Assembly: GCA_934500855.1 (NCBI GenBank)
Contig: CAKSUH010000114.1
Span: forward strand, 1 to 5,610
Direction: 5' to 3'
DNA: 5,610 bases
Source of the DNA: an uncultured Eubacteriales bacterium
Lineage (GTDB): Bacteria; Bacillota; Clostridia; Oscillospirales; CAG-272
The notes beneath the pieces were generated by a model. It did not search any database and was not told the origin of the DNA. It saw only the letters and a program-made list of their open reading frames with translations. Position numbers and translations under genes: made by a program. Below, piece by piece: positions 1 to 5,204 of the stretch (positions within the stretch are counted from its first letter, which is position 1; each line of letters opens with the position of its first letter).

Positions 1-475
1 GCAACTCGGTGGTTGCCAGAATGAACACAACATGCTCGGGCGGTTCCTCCAGCGTTTTGAGCAACGCGTTGAAGGCGCTGACCGACAGCATATGCACCTC
101 GTCGATGATATACACACGGTAACGGAGCGATGACGGCGCATACACCACCTCATCCCGAATGTCGCGGATGTTGTCCACGCCGTTGTTGGACGCCGCGTCC
201 ATCTCCAGCACATCGGTCGCACTGCCGTCCTCAATCGCGCGGCAGGCGGCGCATTCCCCGCACGGGCTTCCGTTTACGGGATGCTCGCAGTTGACCGCTT
301 TGGCGAGAATCTTCGCGCAGGTCGTTTTTCCGGTCCCGCGCGAACCGCAGAACAGGTAAGCGTGGCTGAATGCCCGATGTTCCGTCTCGTATTTCAAGAC
401 AGAGGTCACCTGCTCCTGTCCGCAAACATCGTCAAAGGTTTTCGGTCGCCACTTTCGGTAAAGCGCTTGGTGCAT
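1..475 (-). CDS. dnaX: DNA polymerase III subunit tau/gamma (clamp loader ATPase), N-terminal part
   Basis: The gene is open to the window edge, so only the first 158 residues are seen; full DnaX proteins are usually about 500-600 residues or more. Tau/gamma is the ATPase of the clamp loader that places the beta sliding clamp on primed DNA and, as tau, links polymerase and helicase in the replisome. The protein begins MHQALYRKWRPKTFDDV, the family's typical N-terminus. Walker A GSRGTGKT is at residues 44-51 (Lys50). The four zinc ligands are Cys63, Cys72, Cys75 and Cys78 in the usual C-x8-C-x2-C-x2-C spacing. Walker B IIDEVHML is at about 123-130 (Asp125, Glu126), and sensor-1 ATTEL is at the edge (154-158). 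The start is supported by AGGAG at 483-487 on the minus strand, 7 nt before ATG. It lies directly downstream of the SRP RNA, the classical Bacillota arrangement. The SRP terminator stands immediately before the ribosome binding site, so dnaX either relies on read-through or has a promoter I could not find. Family assignment is very secure. Confidence 0.98.
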   Translation of the reverse strand, partial: MHQALYRKWRPKTFDDVCGQEQVTSVLKYETEHRAFSHAYLFCGSRGTGKTTCAKILAKAVNCEHPVNGSPCGECAACRAIEDGSATDVLEMDAASNNGVDNIRDIRDEVVYAPSSLRYRVYIIDEVHMLSVSAFNALLKTLEEPPEHVVFILATTEL

Positions 476-495
476 TCCGTCACTCCTCTCACAAT

Positions 496-546
496 AAAAA
501 AAGCCGCGCGATGCAAAATTCCCTTGGGAATCGGCACGCGGTCGGC
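496..546 (-). terminator. Intrinsic terminator after the SRP RNA, abutting the dnaX leader
   Basis: Read on the minus strand, an imperfect long stem (503-546) is followed by seven T (502-496). The paired blocks from base to tip are GCCG/CGGC, CGCG/CGCG, TGC/GCA and TTCCC/GGGAA, with small internal loops. The U-tract ends only about 9 nt before the dnaX Shine-Dalgarno sequence at 483-487. It probably defines the 3' end of the SRP RNA primary transcript, and could also limit dnaX expression as an attenuator; the second role is inference. Confidence 0.8.
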
Positions 547-586
547 AAATTCTGCAGCAAAACGACGGCATCGGACTGCAAAACAA

Positions 587-855
587 GACCATACACCCCG
601 AAATCGAAAGTCACCTCCGCGCGAGCTTCGTTGCCTCTGCTCAAAACAGGCGCCCTCACGGCACATCGGGGTGACTGCTTAATGCTGCTTGGTTCCCCAC
701 CTGACATGATTCGCAGTTTCCGATTGCGCAAGACCCATTTCTCAACACAGCGACAACGCTTCATTCGCCAAGGATCGTTCCTCAAACGAGGGATCCACCC
801 CTGCTACAGCGGATTTCAGGTTCAGGGCTCCGCTACTCCCCCGGCTGGTATGGCC
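587..855 (-). ncRNA. ffs: Signal recognition particle RNA, large bacterial type with Alu domain (scRNA)
   Basis: SRP RNA pairs with the Ffh protein to target signal-sequence-bearing nascent chains to the membrane. The S domain is unmistakable: minus-strand ATGTCAGGTGGGGAACCAAG followed by CAGCATTAAGC (about 708-678), with a GGAA tetraloop at 696-693 closed by GG/CC and the conserved CAGG and AAGCAGCA flanks. The 5' part carries the Alu-type region GTAGCGG...CCCTGAACCTG...AATCCGCTGTAGCAGGGG (about 837-798). It closely follows the Bacillus subtilis scRNA layout, so this is the roughly 270-nt Bacillota form and not the short 4.5S RNA. The terminal helix pairs GGCCATAC (855-848) with GTATGGTC (594-587). 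Pairing continues outward without interruption to 870 and 572, giving 23 consecutive pairs of which three are G-U. The exact mature ends are therefore uncertain by about 15 nt, and the outer part may be precursor trimmed by RNase III as in B. subtilis. Its own promoter lies at 886-914 and its terminator at 496-546. Position directly before dnaX supports the call. Confidence 0.96.
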
Positions 856-885
856 TCGTTTTACAGTCCGTTACCGTACACGGTT

Positions 886-914
886 ATTATACCATCTTTT
901 TTCCCGTTTTGCAA
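886..914 (-). promoter_or_regulatory. Sigma-A type promoter of the SRP RNA gene
   Basis: On the minus strand a -35 TTGCAA (914-909) and a perfect -10 TATAAT (891-886) are separated by exactly 17 bp. Transcription would start near 880-878, about 8-10 nt before the outer closing helix of the SRP RNA at 870. Spacing, sequence and position agree, so the call is strong, although the start point is predicted only. Confidence 0.88.
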
Positions 915-923
915 GAGGTTTTC

Positions 924-995
924 AAAAAAAAGTCCTGCAATCCACATATTTTCGCAGGCAGGTCGAAAAATTCGCCTTTTCCGTCCTGCCTGCGA
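924..995 (-). terminator. Long hairpin and downstream T-tract after the SLH gene, probable 3' end of its transcript
   Basis: Reading the minus strand, an 11-bp perfect arm pair TCGCAGGCAGG/CCTGCCTGCGA (995-985 with 962-952) is followed inward by one A.A mismatch and seven more pairs CGGAAAA/TTTTTCG (one G-U), closing on the hexaloop GGCGAA. No U-tract follows directly: the next bases are AAAATATG. About 20 nt further on there is a T8 run (931-924), preceded by GCAGG, which can pair with CCTGC of the big hairpin's 3' arm as a competing small stem. The element is 37 nt past the SLH stop codon. A transcript end or 3' stabiliser fits best; it lacks the classical form of an intrinsic terminator, so the function is inferred. 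Confidence 0.5.
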
Positions 996-1026
996 CTTGT
1001 TCCGGACTTGTTCCGGACTTGTTCCG
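994..1026. repeat. Three perfect 11-bp tandem repeats (GACTTGTTCCG)
   Basis: On the plus strand the unit GACTTGTTCCG occurs three times head to tail without a mismatch (994-1004, 1005-1015, 1016-1026). The block begins 5 bp beyond the stop codon of the SLH gene on that gene's 3' side, and its distal end shares two bases (994-995) with the long hairpin. The 11-bp period is close to one helical turn. It may be simple replication slippage or a protein-binding array; nothing else in the window repeats this unit. Confidence 0.85.
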
Positions 1027-1031
1027 CGAGA

Positions 1032-2354
1032 TCATTCCTCCCGATACCGTATCAGCGCGGAGAGCATTTGCGCCGCCTGCGCGCGCGTCACGGTGTCCGT
1101 CGGCGTAATGCGGTCGCCCGTTGGGGTCAGGATACCGACCGCGCTGAGCGAATAGACCGCGTCCGCCGCCCAGACAGGAATCTCGCTTCCGTCCGCAAAG
1201 GTCGGGAGGACTGCCGCTTTACCGGGCGCCGTGATACGGTCAAGAATCACAGCCGCCTGTGCGCGGGTCAGCGCGTCATTCGGCAGGAAGCAAAGCTGTC
1301 CGTCCTTCCGACTGCCCGTGATATAGCCGAGCCGATACGCCGCCGCAACATATCCTTTCATGCTTGCGGGAATCTCCGCGTCATCCGCGAACACGGTCTT
1401 TTCGCAGTCCGGAACGCCGGTAATGCCTGCGGCATTCATTGCCATGACCAGAAATTCCGCACGGTTGACCGATCGTTCCGGATAGAAGTAGCAACAGTCA
1501 CCGACCTGAGAACCGCTCATGATTGCTTTTTCGGTCACGAGCAATGCCGCGCCCTCATCGCGGGACCCTTTCATGTCTGTATAGCTGACCGAGATACCGA
1601 GACGGTCAACCGTCAGCGAAACCTTGGCGGAGCCACTGTAATTGCCGTATCGGTCCCGTGCAACATAGGAAAACGCATCCGTTCCGATATAGTCTGCAAA
1701 CGGACGGTAAACATAGCTTCCCGTTTTCGCGTCGGTCAGCTCCAACGAACCGTTTTGCGGATAGGAAACCGCCTCAAAAACGATAGAGTCGCCGTCCGGG
1801 TCGTAAGCGCTGAGCGTTCCGTAAACCGCCACGCCCTGATAGGTTTTCTGCTTCAGCGAAAGCACCGGCGCCATCGCAACCGTCGGCGCGCCGTTCTTTT
1901 CTCCGGTCATCAGGAGCGAACAGGTCATCCCGCATCCCGCCCCGTTGACGGTAAAGCGAAAGGAAGAGCTTACCAGATTCTCCCTCGCCGGATGAAAGGA
2001 AAGCTGATCCAGATGCGCGCCGGAAACCGTCTGACCCGCCGCCACGCGGGAAGAGCCGAGCAGCAGTTCTCCGTCGGTCACGGGCGGGAGCGAGAGGACC
2101 GTCAGATACCGCACCTCGGAGAGGTTCATGCCACGCTCCACCGCGTCTTTTGAAAAGACCAAATCGTTTCCTTTCATGGCAGACAGCGCAAGATCCGTGC
2201 GGGCGCCGAGCACCTCCGTCCCGTGCGAAAAGATTGTCGGTTCCGCCTTTTCCGCATCCGCCGCCCGGACGGGCACTGCCGCAAGCATACCGATCAGAAT
2301 TGCCCCGCAAAGCAGCCCTGCCAGCCGTTTCCGAATTCCCGTTTTCATGTTCAT
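1032..2354 (-). CDS. Secreted S-layer-homology protein with cadherin/Ig-like domains
   Basis: This 440-residue exported protein is probably held on the cell wall. A signal peptide is clear: a basic stretch (KTGIRKR, residues 4-10), a hydrophobic core (11-28) and a likely cleavage after VRA at about residue 31. Residues about 160-250 form a cadherin/Ig-like repeat with the typical AYDPDGD motif (183-189), YRPFADYIGTDAFSY (216-230) and a closing VSLTVD strand. Residues about 75-150 (LPPVTDGELLLGS, LDQLSFHPA) look like a second, degenerate copy. The C-terminus has three SLH domains: about 255-311 (NRAEF), 320-376 (FADD...LTRAQAA) and 385-438 (FADG...VTRAQAA). SLH triplets bind pyruvylated secondary wall polymers, so anchoring in the envelope is expected; what the Ig-like part binds is unknown. 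Met1 and Met3 are both possible starts; AAAGGCGG (about 2365-2358) suits either, with better spacing for Met3 at 2348. The gene sits between its neighbour's terminator and the repeat/hairpin block, so it seems monocistronic. Confidence 0.9.
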   Translation of the reverse strand: MNMKTGIRKRLAGLLCGAILIGMLAAVPVRAADAEKAEPTIFSHGTEVLGARTDLALSAMKGNDLVFSKDAVERGMNLSEVRYLTVLSLPPVTDGELLLGSSRVAAGQTVSGAHLDQLSFHPARENLVSSSFRFTVNGAGCGMTCSLLMTGEKNGAPTVAMAPVLSLKQKTYQGVAVYGTLSAYDPDGDSIVFEAVSYPQNGSLELTDAKTGSYVYRPFADYIGTDAFSYVARDRYGNYSGSAKVSLTVDRLGISVSYTDMKGSRDEGAALLVTEKAIMSGSQVGDCCYFYPERSVNRAEFLVMAMNAAGITGVPDCEKTVFADDAEIPASMKGYVAAAYRLGYITGSRKDGQLCFLPNDALTRAQAAVILDRITAPGKAAVLPTFADGSEIPVWAADAVYSLSAVGILTPTGDRITPTDTVTRAQAAQMLSALIRYREE

Positions 2355-2371
2355 TACCGCCTTTCCGTCAT

Positions 2372-2400
2372 TCGATATTCCATTCTATGCGGAATGACAA
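2372..2400 (-). promoter_or_regulatory. Possible weak promoter of the SLH gene
   Basis: On the minus strand TTGTCA (2400-2395) and TATCGA (2377-2372) are 17 bp apart, directly after the preceding terminator's hairpin and partly within its T-tract. Transcription would start only about 10-20 nt before the coding sequence. The -10 is a poor match, so this is a candidate; read-through from the upstream gene is the alternative. Confidence 0.25.
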
Positions 2401-2431
2401 AAAAACAGAACCGCAACAGGCGGCTCTGTTT
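2399..2431 (-). terminator. Intrinsic terminator of the small membrane protein gene
   Basis: Read on the minus strand, AACAGAGCCGC (2430-2420) pairs with GCGGTTCTGTT (2414-2404) in 11 pairs, one of them G-U, around the 5-nt loop CTGTT. A T7 tract occupies 2405-2399, its first two bases also forming the end of the stem. The stem starts 25 nt after the stop codon of the membrane protein gene. This is a canonical Rho-independent terminator that separates this gene from the SLH gene. Confidence 0.92.
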
Positions 2432-2455
2432 CATGCGGTTTCGTACCGAACCCCG

Positions 2456-3052
2456 TTACCGTCGGATATCGGCAATACGGAATTCCCCGGTTTTATCCTG
2501 CCTGAGCGTCAGGTATTCGGGGCGCACGGCATCGCTTCCGACATCGCGGCGATAGGTCCCGTTGTTTCGATGAATCCGATACTCCAATCGGTAGGTCACG
2601 CGCAGGACTCCGCCCGCGTTCTCTTCCCCGACGCGCGTCACCTCGGCTTGATAAACCATCTGCTGTGCAAAATCCGGAACCGTGATTCCGTCGGCATCCG
2701 ACGCAAGCATGGAACGCAACCCTTCGGGATCCCCGTTGATCAGACAATCAAAATAGGCGCGCAGGGCTTTCCACTCGGGGTTCGCGTCTGTTTCCTCGCG
2801 GGACATTGCTTCTTTCGTCCCGTAATTCGCGTCACAGTAATAGAACTGCCTGTCCAGATCGGTATAGAGCGGAGCGGTTCGGATATCTCCGTCATATGGA
2901 GCATAAAATCGGATCGGCTCGTTGTCATTCTGCGGAGGCTCCTCCGGCGTGTCCTTCAGAAACACGGACAAAAGCACCACTGCCAGAATCGCGAGCAACA
3001 CACCCCCTCCGCCGATCATCAGAGCCGTGCGCAACCGTTTGTCTTTTTGCAT
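2456..3052 (-). CDS. Single-pass membrane protein of unknown function, extracytoplasmic domain
   Basis: This 198-residue protein is not recognised as a named family. Residues 1-8 are basic (MQKDKRLR) and 9-32 are a strongly hydrophobic segment with a GGGG run (14-17). They form an uncleaved signal anchor that would place the rest outside the membrane. A Pro/Glu/Asn-rich linker follows (35-46, EEPPQNDNEP). The remaining part, about 90-198, has a helix-rich stretch (WKALRAYFDCLINGDPEGLRS, 94-114) followed by alternating polar/hydrophobic strands (VLRVTYRLEYRI, 149-160) and ends with EFRIADIRR. This layout resembles an NTF2-like/SnoaL fold, where a conical beta sheet forms a pocket, but that is only an impression. 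The start is fixed: an in-frame TGA lies three codons before the ATG. AAGGA at 3068-3064 is its ribosome site, at a long 11-nt spacing. The gene has a perfect promoter and its own terminator, so it is transcribed alone. It is next to an SLH wall protein, so an envelope role is plausible and unproven. Confidence 0.8.
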   Translation of the reverse strand: MQKDKRLRTALMIGGGGVLLAILAVVLLSVFLKDTPEEPPQNDNEPIRFYAPYDGDIRTAPLYTDLDRQFYYCDANYGTKEAMSREETDANPEWKALRAYFDCLINGDPEGLRSMLASDADGITVPDFAQQMVYQAEVTRVGEENAGGVLRVTYRLEYRIHRNNGTYRRDVGSDAVRPEYLTLRQDKTGEFRIADIRR

Positions 3053-3083
3053 ACCGAATCAATTCCTTTTCCCTGAAAATCGC

Positions 3084-3131
3084 CGCGCGTCGGAGGAGGG
3101 TCGACTTCATCTTTTCGGTCTCCGCCGCGCG
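3084..3131 (-). promoter_or_regulatory. GC-rich hairpin in the 5' leader of the membrane protein gene
   Basis: On the minus strand CGCGCGGCGGAG (3131-3120) pairs with CTCCGACGCGCG (3095-3084) in 11 of 12 positions, with one G.A mismatch and a 24-nt loop. It starts about 7 nt after the predicted transcription start and ends about 15 nt before the Shine-Dalgarno sequence. It might stabilise the mRNA or modulate its expression. No known riboswitch was recognised, and no T-tract follows it. Confidence 0.45.
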
Positions 3132-3144
3132 TGCTCTGCCTGTC

Positions 3145-3173
3145 ATTATAACCGATTTTTGCATTCCTGTCAA
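3145..3173 (-). promoter_or_regulatory. Perfect-consensus promoter of the membrane protein gene
   Basis: On the minus strand a perfect TTGACA (3173-3168) and a perfect TATAAT (3150-3145) are separated by exactly 17 bp. Transcription should start near 3138, which leaves a leader of about 85 nt before the ATG at 3052. All twelve consensus positions match, which predicts a strong constitutive promoter unless something represses it. Confidence 0.92.
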
Positions 3174-3190
3174 CCGCTTTCGGTCAGCTT

Positions 3191-3225
3191 CACAAAAACT
3201 TTTCAGAAATAAACACAAAAACTTT
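3191..3225. repeat. Direct repeat CACAAAAACTTT, two copies 23 bp apart
   Basis: CACAAAAACTTT occurs at 3191-3202 and at 3214-3225, identical over 12 bp, in the AT-rich stretch between two divergent promoters. The offset of 23 bp is about two helical turns, so both copies face the same side of the helix. It lies 22 bp upstream of the plus-strand -35 and 18 bp upstream of the minus-strand -35. It could be a regulator site, an A-tract UP element, or chance in AT-rich sequence. Confidence 0.4.
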
Positions 3226-3247
3226 CAAAAAAACGAAAAAAATATTC

Positions 3248-3276
3248 TTGTACTTTCTTCTGTAATATGTTATAAT
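3248..3276 (+). promoter_or_regulatory. Promoter of the apgM-lepB-rbgA operon, extended -10 type
   Basis: TTGTAC (3248-3253) and a perfect TATAAT (3271-3276) are 17 bp apart, with TG at 3268-3269 forming an extended -10. Transcription should begin near 3283, giving a short leader of about 27 nt that carries the ribosome site GGAGG (3297-3301). The upstream flank is A/T-rich. It is divergent from the promoter at 3145-3173, with 74 bp between the two -35 boxes. Confidence 0.88.
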
Positions 3277-3309
3277 ATAAAGAACAAGCAAAAAACGGAG
3301 GATTCCGAT

Positions 3310-4551
3310 ATGAAATATTTTGTACTGATTCCGGACGGCATGGCGGATGAAAAAATTCCCGCCCTCGGCAACAGAACGCCGATGGAAGCCGCAGAAAAAC
3401 CGATGATGGACCGTCTTGCAAAAGAGGCGCTGGTCGGCACCGTTTCCAATGTTCCCGAGGGAATGGTCCCCGAAAGCGACACCGCCAACATGGCGATTCT
3501 CTCTTTCAATCCGCGCATTTACTCCAAAGGGCGCTCCCCGCTGGAAGCGGTCAGCATGGGGCTTGAAATGTCCCCCGACGACACCGCCTACCGTTGCAAT
3601 GTGGTCACGCTTTCCGATGAAGGTGAGGACTATGACGACAAGATCATTCTCGACCACAGCGCCGATGAGATTACCACCCCCGAAGCGACCGAGCTGATTG
3701 CCGCACTGGAGGAGAAGCTCGGCACCGACGCGCGGCGATTCTATCCCGGGATCAGCTATCGCCATTGTCTGATGATTCGCGGCGGCAATGACGCCTACCC
3801 CTTTATGCGCCCGCATGATATTCTCGGCAAACGCATCGGCGAATACCTTCCCCGGCGCGAGGACGGCGGCGGAGAATTCTACGATCTGATGCGCGAAAGC
3901 TTTGAAATCCTCAACCACCATCCCGTGAACGAGGCGCGGCGGGCACGGGGACTGAAGCCCGCAAACTCGGCATGGCTCTGGAGTCCCGGAAAAAAGCCGC
4001 AACTGCCCGATTTCGGCAAGCAATGGGGACTGCGCGGCGCGGTCATTTCCGCCGTTGACCTCATCAAAGGCATCGGTCTTTGCGCAGGCATGAAGTCGAT
4101 CGATGTGGAAGGCGCAACGGGAAATGTGCACACCAACTATCGCGGCAAAGCAGAGGCTGCAATCGGCGCGTTCCGCGACGGTTACAACTATGTGTATGTT
4201 CATGTGGAAGCGCCCGATGAATGCGGACATCGCGCGGAAACCGAAAACAAGGTGCTTTCGGTGGAAAAGATCGACGCGGAGATTCTCCGCCCCGTGTTTG
4301 ATTATCTCGCGGGGACAGGCGAGGACTTCCGCGTGATGGTCCTGCCCGACCACCCGACGCCCGTCCGCCTGCGCACGCATACTTCCCTGCCCGTTCCGTT
4401 CTTCATCTGGTCCTCCGACAAGCGCCGTGACGGCGTGGAGCGCTTTACCGAAGAAACGGCGGCGGAAAAGCAGTTCTATCTCCCCTTTGGGTATCATCTG
4501 ATGGACCTGCTCCTGAATCCCGACGGTGAGGTGAACACAAATGAAGGATGA
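3310..4551 (+). CDS. apgM: ApgM-family cofactor-independent phosphoglycerate mutase / proposed homoserine kinase
   Basis: This 413-residue cytoplasmic metalloenzyme belongs to the alkaline phosphatase superfamily, in the archaeal-type phosphoglycerate mutase group. The start MKYFVLIPDGMADEKIP follows GGAGG at 3297-3301 with 8-nt spacing; the frame stays open further upstream but that part crosses the promoter region. Metal and catalytic residues are visible in family order: Asp9 in PDGMAD, the expected nucleophile Ser56 in PESDTAN (54-60), GRSPLEAVSMG (74-84), Asp303/His307 in EAPDECGHRAE (300-310), Asp347/His348 in LPDHPTP, and His357 in RTHTS. True ApgM interconverts 3- and 2-phosphoglycerate in glycolysis. 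Bacterial members that share features such as LNHHPVN, PANSAWLWSPGK and ISAVDLIKGIG have been grouped as 'proposed homoserine kinase' (TIGR02535-like), which would place the enzyme in threonine synthesis. The sequence resembles that subgroup as I remember it, so the substrate is open. The gene is first in an operon and its 3' end overlaps lepB by 11 nt. Confidence 0.93.
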   Translation: MKYFVLIPDGMADEKIPALGNRTPMEAAEKPMMDRLAKEALVGTVSNVPEGMVPESDTANMAILSFNPRIYSKGRSPLEAVSMGLEMSPDDTAYRCNVVTLSDEGEDYDDKIILDHSADEITTPEATELIAALEEKLGTDARRFYPGISYRHCLMIRGGNDAYPFMRPHDILGKRIGEYLPRREDGGGEFYDLMRESFEILNHHPVNEARRARGLKPANSAWLWSPGKKPQLPDFGKQWGLRGAVISAVDLIKGIGLCAGMKSIDVEGATGNVHTNYRGKAEAAIGAFRDGYNYVYVHVEAPDECGHRAETENKVLSVEKIDAEILRPVFDYLAGTGEDFRVMVLPDHPTPVRLRTHTSLPVPFFIWSSDKRRDGVERFTEETAAEKQFYLPFGYHLMDLLLNPDGEVNTNEG

Positions 4552-5194
4552 AATGCCCATCATTCCGGAGACACCGGAAACGCCGGAGATCCCCGAAGTG
4601 CCGCCGAAAAAGAAGCGGTCGATCGGCGCGATTGTGTTCGACTATGTGGAAATGTTCGCGTGGTCGGTTTTTGCGGTCCTCCTGATCTTCACATTTGGGT
4701 TCCGTCTCTGTCAGGTGGACGGTAAGTCGATGGAAAACACGCTTCACAACGGCGAACGGTTGCTCCTGTTCAGCGCGGGATACACGCCCCGGCAGGATGA
4801 CATCGTTGTCTTTCATCTGACCGAACCGGAAAAGAACCTGGAAAAAACGCTGGTCAAACGCGTCATCGCAACCGGCGGACAGACCGTGGAAATCAACACG
4901 CTGACCGGAAAGATCACCGTGGACGGCGTCGAATATGCCGATGAACACAGCATTCTGAAGAATGCTTCTACGGGAATCGAAATCGGTTATTACTACGCAT
5001 CGCTGTTCAGCTACGGCTATGACGGATCGACCGGCATTTTCCGCGTAACCGTTCCCGAAGGATATCTGTTCGTCATGGGCGACAACCGCAACAATTCCAA
5101 GGACAGCCGCAACCCCGATGTGGGCTTCGTAGACGCGCGCTGTGTGCTGGGACGCGCGATTCTGCGGCTCTCACCCTTCACCGTTTTCAACTGA
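4541..5194 (+). CDS. lepB: Type I signal peptidase
   Basis: This is a 217-residue membrane-bound serine protease of the S26A family, which cleaves signal peptides from exported preproteins on the outer face of the membrane. Residues 33-53 form the single transmembrane anchor after a basic stop (KKKR, 23-26). The catalytic Ser63 is in GKSMENT (61-67), the general base Lys106 is in LVKRVIA, and the conserved box GDNRNNSKDSR is at 180-190. Length and single anchor match the Gram-positive type. Start at 4541 is supported by GAGGTG (4528-4533) with 7-nt spacing; the start codon lies inside the end of apgM, so translation is probably coupled. The cytoplasmic N-terminus (residues 6-22) is an unusual Pro/Glu run built on P-E-T/I/V units, encoded by near-repeating 9-nt steps at about 4564-4602. 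The position before rbgA matches the sip/lepB-rbgA order known from Bacillus and relatives. The likely substrates include the SLH protein in this window. Confidence 0.97.
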   Translation: MKDEMPIIPETPETPEIPEVPPKKKRSIGAIVFDYVEMFAWSVFAVLLIFTFGFRLCQVDGKSMENTLHNGERLLLFSAGYTPRQDDIVVFHLTEPEKNLEKTLVKRVIATGGQTVEINTLTGKITVDGVEYADEHSILKNASTGIEIGYYYASLFSYGYDGSTGIFRVTVPEGYLFVMGDNRNNSKDSRNPDVGFVDARCVLGRAILRLSPFTVFN

Positions 5195-5204
5195 GGTACC
5201 GTTT

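Noticed and set aside
505..600. A separate dnaX promoter between the SRP RNA helix and the terminator
   Set aside because: TTGCAG and CAGAAT-like boxes are present but their spacing is 21 bp and both matches are poor.
370..1155. A 261-codon plus-strand open frame across the SRP RNA
   Set aside because: It runs antisense through dnaX, the SRP RNA, its promoter and the repeat block, so the open frame is accidental.
909..2153. A 414-codon plus-strand open frame opposite the SLH gene
   Set aside because: The product is Arg/His-rich with no known domain, while the opposite strand has a signal peptide, Ig-like domain and three SLH domains.
2925..3108. Small minus-strand frame starting in the leader of the membrane protein gene (MKSTLLRRAAIF...), possible upstream ORF
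   Set aside because: It has no good ribosome site, it runs deep into the membrane protein gene in another frame, and its product is a low-complexity Arg/Gly sequence.
3198..3212. CodY-like box (ACTTTTCAGAAATAA) upstream of the ApgM-family operon
   Set aside because: Four of fifteen positions differ from the consensus as I know it, and the surrounding sequence is A/T-rich enough to give such matches by chance. CodY presence in this organism is unknown.
2806..3309. Possible N-terminal extension of the ApgM-family protein up to 2806
   Set aside because: The frame is open but crosses the minus-strand membrane protein gene and both divergent promoters. The family start MKYFVLIPDG with a good ribosome site is at 3310.
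3190..4563. A 457-codon open frame on the minus strand opposite the ApgM-family gene
   Set aside because: It lies antisense to a gene with clear catalytic motifs, its product has no recognisable domain, and it extends through the promoter region. It is a shadow of GC-rich codon usage on the other strand.
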